A stretch of 64,000 bases of DNA from Haloterrigena turkmenica DSM 5511 (GCF_000025325.1 NC_013743.1:3534001-3598000), one strand, 5' to 3'. Positions 44,523-54,497 are shown, counted from the stretch's first letter. Notes: a model not told the origin generated them from the letters alone. A program made the numbers and translations.

Positions 44523-46346
44523 CTACTGGAGCAACGGAACGGACAGCATGAGCACGAAGCTCCCGAGCATCGTCAACCCGACGGCCGTCGTGACGGTGCG
44601 GACGTGCCCTCGGGTCGTCTCGAAGGGGAGCCGCGAGACGATCGCCTCGGTGCTCGTCCGGAGGATGTGGCCCCCGTCCAGCGGGAACGCCGGAATGCAG
44701 TTGAAGAAGCCGAGCTGAACGTTAATCCAGCCGGTCCAGAACAGGATGTTCGCGACGAAGAAGACCGTTCCGTCGCCGAGCGCCGCCAGCGCCCCCTGCA
44801 CCTCGTAGAAGTTCTGGACGCCGCCGGTGAAGCCGGCGAAGTTGAAGGGAAGGAGACCGGCCACGGCGCTGACCGGGAGCATCACCGCGAGGACGATTTT
44901 TCCGATAAACGAGTTCATCAGGGCGTTGCCGCTGCCGTCCCCGCCGCCGAGAATCGCCAGGTAGTCCTCGGCGGGGTAGAGCTGGACGCCGATATCGCTG
45001 AGTTCGAAACCGGACGCGCCGGAGTGGCCGACGACGCCGAGGTAGCTCCCGTCGTCGCGCGGGTGTTCGCCGAGCGTGACCTCGTACTCGACGCGCTCCC
45101 CGTCGAGATACCCCTCGAGGGTGACCTCGCTGCCGACCTCGCGGTCGTCGACCAGCGAGATGAGGTCGTCGTAGGTGTGGGTCCGCTCGCCGTCGAACCG
45201 GGTGACGATCAGCGACTCGTCGATCGAGCCGGTCGCCTCCCGGAGGGGTCCGTCGTCGGTGACGTCGACGGCGGCCCCGATCGGCAGTTCGCGCTCGAGT
45301 TCCTCTCCGTCGCGTTCGATCGTCACGGAGACGCGCTCGTCGTCGCCGACGGCGTCGAAGAACTCGCGTTCGGTCGCGACCGACTGGTCGCCGACCCGGA
45401 GGATCCGATCGCCGACCGCCAGTCCGCCCGGCCCGTTCTCGATCGCGGCGGTCACCAGCAGCGAGCGATCGACCGTCACCGTCCGCTCGCCGTTGAGTTC
45501 GAGTTCGACCTGCTCGCCGTCGGCGGCGTCCAGTCGATCGGCGAGGTCGTCGTTGGTCTCGACTGGGTCGCCCCCGACGGCGGTGATGCGGTCGTGGGGC
45601 TGTACGTCGGCCTCGTCGGCCGGCGAGTCGGGAGCGACGCCGCCGACGGCGGCGCCCGGAGCGACGGCGATCGATCCCGCGATCGGGCCGAACAGCAGGG
45701 CGAAGACGAGGATCGTCACTGCGAAGTTGTTGGTGACGCCCGCAGCGAACATCCGCGTCTGACCGCCTCGAGAGGCCTGTTTGCTGCCTTCCTGATCGGG
45801 TTCGACGAACGCGCCCATCGGGATGAACGCGAGCATGGCCACGCCCATCGACTCGATCTCGATGTCCTCGACGCGACAGAGTAGGCCGTGGCCGCCCTCG
45901 TGGACGACCAGTCCGACCAGCAGTCCGGTGACGATCCCGGGCGTCGCTGAGACCGGCAGAAAGTCGTTAACCCCGGGGAACGGGATGACGTTTCGGGGCT
46001 GGTTGATGCTGCTGGCCGGCTGTGGCGACGTCAGCGCCGAAATCGCCCCGAGCGCGAGGACGACGAACATCGCCGCCATCACGACGATGGCGATGCCGAC
46101 GCCGAGATTCGACCACGCGCGCCAGAACCGTTTGGGCCGCGCGAGACGGTCGAGAAACCGCCGCCCGCGCTTGGTGTGGAAGGTCAGAATCGGCCCCTGT
46201 GTACCGACGTACGACGGCAACAGCTCCGCTCGACGGAGCGCGATGATCCCGAACCAGTAGACGAGCAGGCCGGCGACGACCCAGGTCAGGGTCTCCGACC
46301 CGGCGAGTTCGGGGACCGAGACGACAGCAGGGAAACCGTAGTCCAT
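44523..46346 (-). CDS. Site-2 protease, M50 family with PDZ domains
   Basis: The 607-residue intramembrane metalloprotease carries HEGGH at 149-153 and the third zinc ligand in FPLDGGH near 570. Two PDZ domains lie between the halves (GVAPDSPADEADVQPHDRI and GGLAVGDRILRVGDQSV). Site-2 proteases cut membrane-bound regulators. The ATG 46346 start leaves about one membrane segment before the HExxH. It lies 85 bases downstream of lysS, an order I recall from other haloarchaea. Confidence 0.93.
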   Translation of the reverse strand: MDYGFPAVVSVPELAGSETLTWVVAGLLVYWFGIIALRRAELLPSYVGTQGPILTFHTKRGRRFLDRLARPKRFWRAWSNLGVGIAIVVMAAMFVVLALGAISALTSPQPASSINQPRNVIPFPGVNDFLPVSATPGIVTGLLVGLVVHEGGHGLLCRVEDIEIESMGVAMLAFIPMGAFVEPDQEGSKQASRGGQTRMFAAGVTNNFAVTILVFALLFGPIAGSIAVAPGAAVGGVAPDSPADEADVQPHDRITAVGGDPVETNDDLADRLDAADGEQVELELNGERTVTVDRSLLVTAAIENGPGGLAVGDRILRVGDQSVATEREFFDAVGDDERVSVTIERDGEELERELPIGAAVDVTDDGPLREATGSIDESLIVTRFDGERTHTYDDLISLVDDREVGSEVTLEGYLDGERVEYEVTLGEHPRDDGSYLGVVGHSGASGFELSDIGVQLYPAEDYLAILGGGDGSGNALMNSFIGKIVLAVMLPVSAVAGLLPFNFAGFTGGVQNFYEVQGALAALGDGTVFFVANILFWTGWINVQLGFFNCIPAFPLDGGHILRTSTEAIVSRLPFETTRGHVRTVTTAVGLTMLGSFVLMLSVPLLQ

Positions 46347-46431
46347 CGCTCCTATCTCCGGGAGGCGTTCTCAAAGGGCTTTTGTCTGTCCTGTCGGCAG
46401 AACGAGAGACTCGAGGACGCGGACCGCGCGA

Positions 46432-48093
46432 TCAGCGTTCCCTGCGCAACCGGGCGACGACGAACTCGCGGTCGACCTTCGCGAGGAACGGGCCGAGTTT
46501 CGGCCCCTGATCCTCGTCGAAGAACAGGCGGTAACCGGCCCCGAAGAAGTCGCCGACATCGACGTCGTGGCGCTTGGCGGTCTCGTAGATCTCGCCCTGA
46601 ATCTCGTCGGGTTCGTGGCCCGCCTCGATGAAGTCAGCGAGTTCCGCGAGGGCGTCTTCGGTCGCGGCGTCGAAGTCGTGATCGGGGATCTCGGTGCGCT
46701 TGAGCTCGTAGTCGAACTCGTTTCCGGTCCGTCGAGCCCAGTTTCGGGCCTTCTCGACGCGCGCGAGGGCGTCCTCGACGGCCCACTCGGGCGCGTCGTC
46801 GGGGATGTGGCCCTCCTTGCGAGCGACCGCCTCGCGCAGGCCCGGGTCGTCGAACATGCCGAGCACGGCGGCGAAGGTGTAGGGCAGACGGAGCCGCTCT
46901 TCTCTCGTCTCCGCTACCACGAGCGGGTAGACTCGCTTCGCGAACGCCGCCTCGTCCTCGTCGGCCTCGATCTCGTCGAAGTAGATCGCCTCGAGGCGGT
47001 CGAACTCGTCGACCAGCTGGTCGAGGCGCTCGATGCTGAAGTCCCGGGCCTTGGAGGGGTCCTTCGCGAAGAAGTACCGCAGTACCTCGGGCTCGAGCAG
47101 TTCGAGGACGTCCGAGACGAGGATGACGTTCCCCTCCGAGGAGGAGAACGGCTGGCCCTCGAGGGTGAACCACTCGTAGACCATCGGGACCGGCGGCTCG
47201 ATCTCGAAGACGTTCCGCGCGACGTCCTGGCCGCTGGGCCAGGAGCCCTCGGCGTGGTCCTTGCCGAAGGGCTCGAAATCGACGCCGAGTTCCTTCCACT
47301 GGGCGGGCCACTCGAAGCGCCAGGGCATCTTGCCTTCCCGCAGCGTGGCGGTACCCTCGTGGCCGCAGCCGTCGATCGTCTGGTCGCCGGCGTCCATGTC
47401 GGTACAGCGGTAGTCGACGGTTCCGGCCTCGCCCGCATCTAAGTCGACGCTCGTCACTGTCTCCGTGATCTTGCCGCACTCCTCGCAGATCGGGTTGAAC
47501 GGGACGTAGTCCTCGTCGACCTTGTCCTGGTACTCCGAGAGCACCTCGCGTGCGCGGTCCCGGTGCTCGAGGACGAACCGCGTAACCTCCTCGAGGTCAC
47601 CGTTCTCGTACATCTCCGTGTTCGACACTAGGTCGATCGGCACGTCGACGGCGTCGGCGCTGTCCTGGATGATCGTCGAGAAGTGGTCGCCGTAGGAGTC
47701 ACAGCAGCCGAAGGGGTCCGGAATGTCCGTGTAGGGAGCGCCGAGGTTGCGCCCGAGCGCGCCCGCGTCGACCTCGCCGAGATCGACGAGGTTCCCCTCG
47801 AGGTCACAGAGGGTGCGAGGCAGCTTGCGGAGCGGGTCGCGGTCGTCGGCGGTGAACACCTGCCGGACCTCGTGGCCCCGCTCGCGGAGCACTTCGGCGA
47901 CGTAGTAGCCCCGCATGATCTCGTTGACGTTGCCCAGGTGGGGAACGCCGGACGGCGAGATGCCGCCCTTGACGACGATCGGCTCGTCGGGATTCCGCTC
48001 TTCTACCCGATCCGCAACGATATCCGCCCAGAACGCGTGACGCTCGTCCTCCTCGAGGTCGCGTTGGAGCGTGTAGGGACTCCCGTCGCTCAT
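46432..48093 (-). CDS. lysS: Lysyl-tRNA synthetase, class I
   Basis: The 553-residue enzyme charges tRNA-Lys. Its class I marks are PHLGN (H52-x-G-N) and a KMSKS-like SSSEGN. Clustered cysteines (ICEECGK, DYRCTDMD, DGCGHEG) bind zinc. Class I LysRS is typical of many archaea and replaces the class II enzyme. The start at 48093 overlaps the last codon of pyrH by four bases, so it is translationally coupled. Confidence 0.96.
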   Translation of the reverse strand: MSDGSPYTLQRDLEEDERHAFWADIVADRVEERNPDEPIVVKGGISPSGVPHLGNVNEIMRGYYVAEVLRERGHEVRQVFTADDRDPLRKLPRTLCDLEGNLVDLGEVDAGALGRNLGAPYTDIPDPFGCCDSYGDHFSTIIQDSADAVDVPIDLVSNTEMYENGDLEEVTRFVLEHRDRAREVLSEYQDKVDEDYVPFNPICEECGKITETVTSVDLDAGEAGTVDYRCTDMDAGDQTIDGCGHEGTATLREGKMPWRFEWPAQWKELGVDFEPFGKDHAEGSWPSGQDVARNVFEIEPPVPMVYEWFTLEGQPFSSSEGNVILVSDVLELLEPEVLRYFFAKDPSKARDFSIERLDQLVDEFDRLEAIYFDEIEADEDEAAFAKRVYPLVVAETREERLRLPYTFAAVLGMFDDPGLREAVARKEGHIPDDAPEWAVEDALARVEKARNWARRTGNEFDYELKRTEIPDHDFDAATEDALAELADFIEAGHEPDEIQGEIYETAKRHDVDVGDFFGAGYRLFFDEDQGPKLGPFLAKVDREFVVARLRRER

Positions 48094-48815
48094 TGCTCGT
48101 CGACGGCCCAGTAGGTCGGTTCCTCGCCGGCGCCTTCCGGAATGACGTCGGTCCCGTCGTGGTCGCCGTAGCGGACGGCGCGGGCGATCCGGTCGGGGTC
48201 GGTGCCGTCTAAGACGATCGTGCGCATCCCCGAGCGCTCGATGATCTTCGCCGCCAGCAGGTCGACGGGCGCCGAGGCGCCGGCGTTCATCTCGAGACCG
48301 GCGATGACGTCGACCAGCTCCGTCGCGGAGAGCGAATCGTACTTGGTCGCGTCGTCGTCCTCGTTGGGATCGGCGCTGTAGACGCCGGGGACGCTGGTCG
48401 CGTAAACGAGCAGATCGGCGTCGATGTACTCCGCCAGCGCGGCGCCGACCGCGTCGGTTGTCTGGGCCGGCGCGACGCCGCCCATGATGCAGATGTCGTC
48501 CCGGCGGAGCGCCTCGCTGGCTTCCTCGTAGTCCAGCGCCGGCGCGGTCACGGACTCCTCGCTCAGTGCGGCGATGAGCAGGCGCGCGTTGAGTCGCGTG
48601 ACGTCGATTCCGAGCTGATCGAGTTCGATTTCGTTCGCCCCCAGATCGCGGGCCGCCGAGATGTAGTCGCGGGCGACACCGCCGCCCCCGACGACGGCAC
48701 CGACGCGACAGCCGTCCGCGATGAGGTCTTCGACGACGGCCGCGTGTTCGGCCACCCGATCCGCGCCCGGCTCGGGCACGAGCACGCTCCCGCCGATAGA
48801 GACGACCACTTTCAT
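48090..48815 (-). CDS. pyrH: UMP kinase
   Basis: The 241-residue amino-acid-kinase-fold enzyme starts MKVVVSIGGSVLVPEPGADR. It converts UMP to UDP with ATP in pyrimidine synthesis. VGGGGVARDYISAARDLGA and YATSVPGVYSADPNED are the nucleotide-binding parts. ATG 48815 is chosen over the upstream in-frame frame at 48857. It overlaps lysS by four bases, a pairing common in haloarchaea. Confidence 0.94.
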   Translation of the reverse strand: MKVVVSIGGSVLVPEPGADRVAEHAAVVEDLIADGCRVGAVVGGGGVARDYISAARDLGANEIELDQLGIDVTRLNARLLIAALSEESVTAPALDYEEASEALRRDDICIMGGVAPAQTTDAVGAALAEYIDADLLVYATSVPGVYSADPNEDDDATKYDSLSATELVDVIAGLEMNAGASAPVDLLAAKIIERSGMRTIVLDGTDPDRIARAVRYGDHDGTDVIPEGAGEEPTYWAVDEQ

Positions 48816-48928
48816 ACTACACCGGTGTAACCGGGTTGCTATCTTAAGGGTTGCCAACTCCGGATCACCGCGCGTGTCTCACTCTCACGGGACGGTTTTC
48901 GAGGGGAAAAGCGGAGACCGGACGGCGG

Positions 48929-49969
48929 CTACTCGAGTGCGGTACGAGGCTCCGACTCGAGCGCCAGCACCAGCGTCTCGCCGTCGCGGTCGAACGCGGT
49001 CCCGAAGGGGGCCGACAGCTCGCGCATCCGGTCGCGAGCCCACCGGGCGGCATCGGGGCTCGCCTCGTGGACGGCACAGCCGTCGATTTCCGTGGGATGG
49101 AGCCGCAGTTCGGTCGGCGTCCCGTCCTCGGTCACCGCGAGTTCGAACAGGAACCCGCGGTCGTTGCGCAACTCGTCGTCGACCGCGTAGTCGTCGACGA
49201 AATCGCCCGCGTCGTAGATGATCGGTGCGCCATCGTAGACCTCGATCCCCTGGAAGACGTGGGCGCTGTGGCCGTGGATCAGGTCGACGCCCTCCTCGAC
49301 CAACCAGCGGCCGAACGCCCGGAACGAGTCGGGCGGTTCGGTGACCATGTTCGGCCCCCAGTGCAGCGACGCGACCAGCAGATCGGGATCCGTTTCGCGG
49401 GCGCGGGAGAGCGCCTCGCGAACCCTGGTTCGCGTCCGTTCGTCGTCGCGGTCGATTTCGATCCACGCGGTTCCGGGCGACTCCTCGTCGGCCGCGTACT
49501 CGGGCGTGTTGTCGGTGAACGAAACGACGGCTAACTCGAGGCCGTCGGTTTCGTCGCCCCTGTCGCCGTCGACGGTTACGACCGCCGGCTCGAGCGCCGC
49601 GTCGACCGTCTCTCCCGCGCCGGCGCGTTCGATTCCGGCCTCGTCGAGGTTCTCGAGCGTATCCCGCAGTGCCACCGCCTCGTAGTCCAGCACGTGGTTG
49701 TTCGCGAGGGCACAGACGTCGATGCCGGCGCGCTCGAGGACCGGCACGGCCCAGTCGGGATCCGCGCGGAAGTGAAACGGCCGGTGGGTCCGCCGCCACT
49801 CGCTCCCGCGCGTCGACAGCACGCACTCGAGGTTGATCACGAGTGTATCGAGGTCCCGGAGGCGCTCGAGGACGTTCCTCCAGACCGCGTCGACCGACCG
49901 CCGGCGCTGGCGGTCGTCGACCAGTCGACCGAGCATGACGTCGCCGGTGAAGCCGATTCGATGAGACAT
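48929..49969 (-). CDS. CapA-type metallophosphatase-fold protein
   Basis: The 346-residue protein has the CapA/PgsA fold with GFTGDVMLGR at the start, CALANNHVLDYEA, SLHWGPNM and HGHSAHV, whose His, Asn and Asp residues are metal ligands. CapA is linked to poly-gamma-glutamate capsules. The other capsule genes are absent here, so this may be a stand-alone phosphatase. It has no signal peptide. Confidence 0.88.
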   Translation of the reverse strand: MSHRIGFTGDVMLGRLVDDRQRRRSVDAVWRNVLERLRDLDTLVINLECVLSTRGSEWRRTHRPFHFRADPDWAVPVLERAGIDVCALANNHVLDYEAVALRDTLENLDEAGIERAGAGETVDAALEPAVVTVDGDRGDETDGLELAVVSFTDNTPEYAADEESPGTAWIEIDRDDERTRTRVREALSRARETDPDLLVASLHWGPNMVTEPPDSFRAFGRWLVEEGVDLIHGHSAHVFQGIEVYDGAPIIYDAGDFVDDYAVDDELRNDRGFLFELAVTEDGTPTELRLHPTEIDGCAVHEASPDAARWARDRMRELSAPFGTAFDRDGETLVLALESEPRTALE

Positions 49970-50162
49970 ATATGCGAATCAGTGGCGCAGTTCCAAAGTC
50001 CCTGCAGTGCAGTAGCCCTCGGTGACCAAAAACGATAGTCGGCCAAGCAAGTGCGGTAGGCAAAACTGAAAGGGGAAAGGGGAATGCGGGTGGATGTCCA
50101 AGCGCCCATCTGCGCGAGGCTTTGTCGACAGCTACAAACCCCGACGTCGCCATGTCACGACT

Positions 50163-50990
50163 ATGCACGTACTCGGCATCTGCGACCGCGGCGGGGACCG
50201 CGACGCCGTCGAGCGGGTCTGCGACCGACTCGTCGATCGCCTCGAGCGGGAGGGGCGCGTCGGCGTGGTCAGATACGACGCGACGATCGCGGACGGAACG
50301 GCCGTCCACGACTCGACGACGGTCGGCGGCGACGTCAGCTACGAGCTCGGCGCCGACGGAGACTGGGCTGCCTCGGGGACGGGGCTGGGCGTCGGCGAGG
50401 CCCTCGATCGGCTAGCGTCCGACTGCGCGTACGCCGTCGTCGTGGGCGTCGAGAACCTCCGCCATCCGACGGTGGTCGTCGGGACGGACGACGCGGACGA
50501 AGAGGGCGTCGTCGCGGCTGTCGAACAGCCCGGCGACCTCGATCCCGACGCCGTCACGGCCGAACTCGAGTCGCGCGAGCCCCACGAAACCCTCCACTCG
50601 CTGGTCGATCGCGTCAAGCGGTCGCCAACGGCCGATCAGGCGGGCGCGATCGCGACGTTCACCGGCCGCGTCCGCGCGAAGGACGACGCCGAGGACGCGC
50701 GCACACAGTACCTCGAGTTCGAGAAGTACGAGGGCGTCGCCGACGAGCGGATGGCCGCCCTCGAAACGGATCTCGAGTCCCGCGACGGCGTGCTCGAGGT
50801 CGAACTCTACCACCGGACCGGCGTCGTCGAGGACGGCGAGGACATCGTCTTCGTCGTCGTCCTCGCCGGACACCGCGAGGAGGCGTTTCGAACCGTCGAG
50901 GACGGGATCAACCGGTTGAAAGACGAGGTGCCGCTGTTCAAGAAGGAAGTGACGGTCGAGGACGAATTCTGGGTTCACGAACGAAGCTAG
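50163..50990 (+). CDS. moaE: MobB-MoaE fusion, molybdopterin synthase large subunit
   Basis: The 275-residue protein joins a MobB-like N-terminal half (1-130) to a MoaE C-terminal half. MoaE inserts sulfur into the molybdenum cofactor precursor, and its GAIATFTGRVRAKD, LEFEKYEGVADERM, LYHRTGVV and PLFKKEVT segments are clear. The N-terminal MobB part, MHVLGICDRGGDRDAVERVC, lacks the usual GKTT P-loop, so it can hardly bind GTP. ATG 50163 begins the first strand. The upstream gap 49970-50162 shows no gene. Confidence 0.9.
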   Translation: MHVLGICDRGGDRDAVERVCDRLVDRLEREGRVGVVRYDATIADGTAVHDSTTVGGDVSYELGADGDWAASGTGLGVGEALDRLASDCAYAVVVGVENLRHPTVVVGTDDADEEGVVAAVEQPGDLDPDAVTAELESREPHETLHSLVDRVKRSPTADQAGAIATFTGRVRAKDDAEDARTQYLEFEKYEGVADERMAALETDLESRDGVLEVELYHRTGVVEDGEDIVFVVVLAGHREEAFRTVEDGINRLKDEVPLFKKEVTVEDEFWVHERS

Positions 50991-51239
50991 TGCTTGATTC
51001 CATGAATATTCCGTTCAAAATAGGTCACGCCTCCAGGAACGGAACACGCTATCAGCCATGATAATCGAATCCGCGATAATACGTTAGCGGCGGTTTTAAA
51101 AGGTCTCGAGCGCTCTCATCGCTCGATAAATAATCACCGAATCGAGAATAAAACGTCTATAACCCCCCAGATCCCTGAACACAACCGAAATTTCGCTAAC
51201 CATCCTTCCTTTATAACATATCCCGGCAGCAAGCAGTGG
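50991..51239 (+). promoter_or_regulatory. AT-rich region with leaderless promoter for DUF7123 gene
   Basis: This 249-base interval is much more AT-rich than its neighbours. CCTTTATAACATAT at about 51208-51221 is a good archaeal TATA box, 26 bases before ATG 51240, giving a leaderless message. The rest has no gene I can support. Confidence 0.65.
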
Positions 51240-51485
51240 ATGTCGATGAGCACGACAGCCCAACCCTCCACGGAAAGCAAGGAACGACGCCTCAAACGCT
51301 ATCTCCGCGACCGCGCCGAAGACGGAGAGCTATACTTCAAGGGCAAGTTCATTGCTGACGACGTCGGGATGTCCCCCAAGGAGATCGGCGCGCTGATGGT
51401 CAAGCTCTCGGAGTCGGCCACCGACCTCGAGATCGAGAAGTGGTCGTACACGAGCGCGACGACCTGGCGCGTCGCACCGGCCTGA
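51240..51485 (+). CDS. DUF7123 family small protein
   Basis: This 81-residue protein is a small winged-helix-like haloarchaeal family member. RRLKRYLRDRAEDGELYFKG is followed by DDVGMSPKEIGALMVKLSES and IEKWSYTSATTWRV. It probably binds nucleic acid, target unknown. ATG 51240 matches the promoter spacing; ATG 51246 is the alternative. Confidence 0.85.
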   Translation: MSMSTTAQPSTESKERRLKRYLRDRAEDGELYFKGKFIADDVGMSPKEIGALMVKLSESATDLEIEKWSYTSATTWRVAPA

Positions 51486-51724
51486 TCGTGCCCTCGCTAC
51501 GGTCGAGTAGCCACCGGCCCGCCGTTCGAACGGCGTGACGAACGCCCCTCGAGCAACGCGACACCCTACCGGCCGGCGCGTCTCCGACGCCATCCGGCCT
51601 CCCCTGACCGGCCTTCTTCCTCCGTTTTCGTCGGCGTTCGGCCGGCGTGCCTATCGCTCGATGCGCGTTTCGCTGAAGACCTGCCGACGACAGTCGATTT
51701 ATACGCCGGGCTCCTCTATCACGG
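51486..51724. other. Intergenic region with TATA box for site-2 protease
   Basis: This 239-base gap is mostly featureless high-GC sequence. Near its right end GATTTATACG (about 51696-51705) lies about 26 bases before ATG 51725, the likely leaderless start of the protease. Confidence 0.5.
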
Positions 51725-52891
51725 ATGATGGACGACGCCGATGTCCCCCGGGTCGGTCCGTCGATCGGCGACGACCCCTCGCTCGGGGACGGCCCGCCGC
51801 TCGAGCGCATCGAGTCGGTCTTTCGGGTCTATGAGATGCGGGCCGAGGACGATCAGCTGGTGTACTACGGCGATCCGCGTACCAATCCCGAACGGGCGAT
51901 GGAGGAGCTGTGGCCGATATTTCGCGAAGCGGGGTACGACCCGCAGTTGACGATGCGCCACGGCGAGTACGTCCTCGTCGCCGAGCCGATCAGCCTCGGG
52001 ATCGACGGCATCCCGTGGACGAACATCTTACTACTGTGTGCAACGATCTGCTCGACGCTGTTCGTCGGCGCGTTCTGGTGGTATCCGGGGATCGATCCGT
52101 TCGGTGGTCCGATCGAGATCCTCGGCGCGTGGCCGTTTTCGGCCGCGGTGCTGACGGTGCTCGGCGTCCACGAACTGGGCCACTACGCGCTGAGCCGCTA
52201 CCACCAGGTCGACGCCTCCCTGCCGTACTTCATTCCCGTCCCGACGATCATCGGGACGATGGGGGCGGTGATCAAGCTGAAGGGGCGGATGCCGAACCGA
52301 AAGGCCCTGTTCGATATCGGTATCGCCGGTCCGCTGGCCGGACTCGCCGCGACGGTCGCCATCGCGGTCGTCGGACTCCACCTGCCGCCGGTGACGATCC
52401 CGGAGCCGGTCGTACAGCAGGCCGAAGAGGGCGGCTTCCGACTCGGGATCCCGCCGATGCTCGAGCTGATCGCGGTGGCGATCGATCAACCGCTGTACGG
52501 CGACGATCCGACGCGCAACGTCAATCCGGTCGTCATCGGCGCCTGGGTCGGCATGTTCGTCACCTTCCTCAACCTGATCCCCGTCGGCCAACTCGACGGC
52601 GGCCACATTCTGCGGGCGATGATCGGCGACCTCCACGAGACGGTCAGCGCGCTCGTCCCCGGCGCGCTGTTCGCCCTCGCCGGCTACCTGTACTACATCG
52701 ACGGCTACGGCCTGCAGACGATCTTCATCTGGATCCTCTGGGGATTCCTGGCCACGCTCCTCGCGTCGGCGGGCGGAGCACAGCCGGTCACCGACGAGCG
52801 GCTCGGAACCTGGCGGCAGCTGCTGGGCGTCGTCACCTTCGGGCTCGGACTGCTCTGTTTCATGCCGGTCCCGCTCGAGGTCATCCAATAG
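51725..52891 (+). CDS. Site-2 protease family protein, M50
   Basis: The 388-residue membrane metalloprotease has H149-E-L-G-H153 and, later, GQLDGGH for the third zinc ligand. A soluble N-terminal domain (1-95, VFRVYEMRAEDDQLVYYGDP) precedes six or so membrane segments. There is no PDZ domain, unlike the longer M50 protein at 44523. It resembles the YUP8/EGY1-type branch. The start is ATG 51725, with a second ATG next to it. Confidence 0.92.
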   Translation: MMDDADVPRVGPSIGDDPSLGDGPPLERIESVFRVYEMRAEDDQLVYYGDPRTNPERAMEELWPIFREAGYDPQLTMRHGEYVLVAEPISLGIDGIPWTNILLLCATICSTLFVGAFWWYPGIDPFGGPIEILGAWPFSAAVLTVLGVHELGHYALSRYHQVDASLPYFIPVPTIIGTMGAVIKLKGRMPNRKALFDIGIAGPLAGLAATVAIAVVGLHLPPVTIPEPVVQQAEEGGFRLGIPPMLELIAVAIDQPLYGDDPTRNVNPVVIGAWVGMFVTFLNLIPVGQLDGGHILRAMIGDLHETVSALVPGALFALAGYLYYIDGYGLQTIFIWILWGFLATLLASAGGAQPVTDERLGTWRQLLGVVTFGLGLLCFMPVPLEVIQ

Positions 52892-52955
52892 CGATACACC
52901 CGACGGGCGGGCTCAGTCTCCGATCGTCAACAGCCTGCGTTCCGTCCTCGATACG

Positions 52956-53879
52956 TTACGTTCCGTGGGTATAGCCCCGATCCGGCAGTTTCTCGCCGTC
53001 CAGCGTGATTCCCTCGACGGGCTCCGTGACCGAGCCGATTACCGAGAGATCGACGTCGATCGCCGCCCGCACCGTCTCGAGGGCCGACTCCGGCAGCGTC
53101 GCGACGAGTTCGAAGTCCTCGCCGAAGGCGATCGCGCGCTCGAGCGGGTCCGCGTCCGTTCCCTCGCCGTCAGCTAGTTCGAAAAGCGCCTCGGCGACGG
53201 GAACCGCCTCCGAGTCGACCGCGAAGCCGCAGTCGCTGGCCTCGGCGAGCTGGTGGAGCGACCGGGCGAGCCCGTCGCTCGAATCCATCATCGCCGTCGC
53301 GTGGGGCGCGAGGGCCGCGCCAGCCGCGACTCGCGGCTCGAAGCGAAACAGGTCGTTCGCCCGTTCGACTCCGCTGTCGTCGTCGCTCGCGGAGTCCTCC
53401 CGAGCGCTGCGTCCGAACAACTCGAGGCCGGCCGCGCTGCGGCCCAGCGTCCCGGTGACACAGAGCAGGTCGCCGGGTTCGGCCCCGCTACGGCGAACGG
53501 GGTCGTCGCTCCGGCCGACCGCGGTCGTCGAGACGGTGAACTCGGAGTGGCCGTCGAGGTCGCCGCCGACGTAGGCGGCGTCGACGCGGTTGCAGACGTC
53601 GCGTGCGCCTCGAACGAACGCGAGCAGTTCGTCGCGGTCGAATTCGGGGGCCGCGTAGGCCGCGACCGCGGCGGTCGCGTCGGCGCCCATCGCGGCGACG
53701 TCCGACAGCGACGCGCCGACCGCGCGCCAGCCCGCCGTGTAGCGGGTCGTCCCCGTCGGGAAGTCCGTCCGCTCGTGGAGCATGTCCGTCGTGATCACCA
53801 GGTCGTCGACGACGGCCGCGTCGTCACCGGCGGCCTCGAGTTCGCCCTCCAGCAGCGACAGGGCGGCGCGTTCGTCCAT
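52956..53879 (-). CDS. thiL: Thiamine-phosphate kinase
   Basis: The 307-residue enzyme phosphorylates thiamine monophosphate to the diphosphate coenzyme. It has the AIRS/PurM fold with DDAAVVDDLVITTDML, RAVGASLSDVAAMGA and MMDSSDGLARSLHQLAE plus FGEDFELVAT. ATG 53879 (MDERAALSLLEGEL) is chosen; an in-frame start at 53945 would add 22 residues foreign to the family. It is divergent from S19e across about 160 bases. Confidence 0.94.
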   Translation of the reverse strand: MDERAALSLLEGELEAAGDDAAVVDDLVITTDMLHERTDFPTGTTRYTAGWRAVGASLSDVAAMGADATAAVAAYAAPEFDRDELLAFVRGARDVCNRVDAAYVGGDLDGHSEFTVSTTAVGRSDDPVRRSGAEPGDLLCVTGTLGRSAAGLELFGRSAREDSASDDDSGVERANDLFRFEPRVAAGAALAPHATAMMDSSDGLARSLHQLAEASDCGFAVDSEAVPVAEALFELADGEGTDADPLERAIAFGEDFELVATLPESALETVRAAIDVDLSVIGSVTEPVEGITLDGEKLPDRGYTHGT

Positions 53880-54041
53880 ACGTCCCGTTTCGATTCCAAC
53901 ACGAAAAACGGCCCGGACCGGAGTCCGGGCGGTTCGCGACGCCATGCCCCGCCGGTCGCGGAATCCCTGCGAGCGGTCGCCACACCACCGCTGCGCGGGA
54001 CAACGATGGCCTTAAATGCCGCCGACGGAAACCACACGCCA

Positions 54042-54497
54042 ATGGCTACGATGTACGACGTTCCGGCGGACGACCTCATCGAGGCGCTCGCCGACGACCT
54101 CGAGGAACGGCTCGACGAACCCGACTGGGGCAAGTTCGTAAAGAGCGGTGTCGACCGCGAACTGCCGCCCGAACAGGAGGACTTCTGGGCGACCCGCGCC
54201 GCGAGCCTCCTGCGCAAGGTCTCCGACCGCGGCCCAATCGGCGTCGAGCGACTCTCGACCGAGTACGGCGGCGCGAAGGGCGGTTCGAACCGCTACCAGG
54301 TCGCCCCCGACAAGCGCGCCGACGGCTCGAAGAACCTCATCCGAACGATCCTCCAGCAGCTCGAAGAGGAGGATCTCGTCGAGACCGCCGAGGGCGAGGG
54401 CCGACGCATCACCGCCGAGGGCCAGAGTCTCCTCGACGACACCGCCGGCGAGGTGCTCGAAGAACTCGACCGTCCGGAACTCGAACGCTACGCGTAA
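54042..54497 (+). CDS. rps19e: Small-subunit ribosomal protein S19e
   Basis: The 151-residue protein starts MATMYDVPADDLIEALADDL. It has the winged-helix fold with DFWATRAASLLRKVSDRGPIGVERLSTEYGG and KNLIRTILQQLEEEDLVE. S19e is found in archaeal and eukaryotic small subunits only. The gene is followed 105 bases later by a PDCD5-like gene. Confidence 0.96.
   Translation: MATMYDVPADDLIEALADDLEERLDEPDWGKFVKSGVDRELPPEQEDFWATRAASLLRKVSDRGPIGVERLSTEYGGAKGGSNRYQVAPDKRADGSKNLIRTILQQLEEEDLVETAEGEGRRITAEGQSLLDDTAGEVLEELDRPELERYA

Noticed and set aside
49970-50162. Possible small RNA upstream of moaE (purine-rich AAAGGGGAAAGGGG)
   Set aside because: No stem, promoter or terminator that I can defend; probably leader or spacer.
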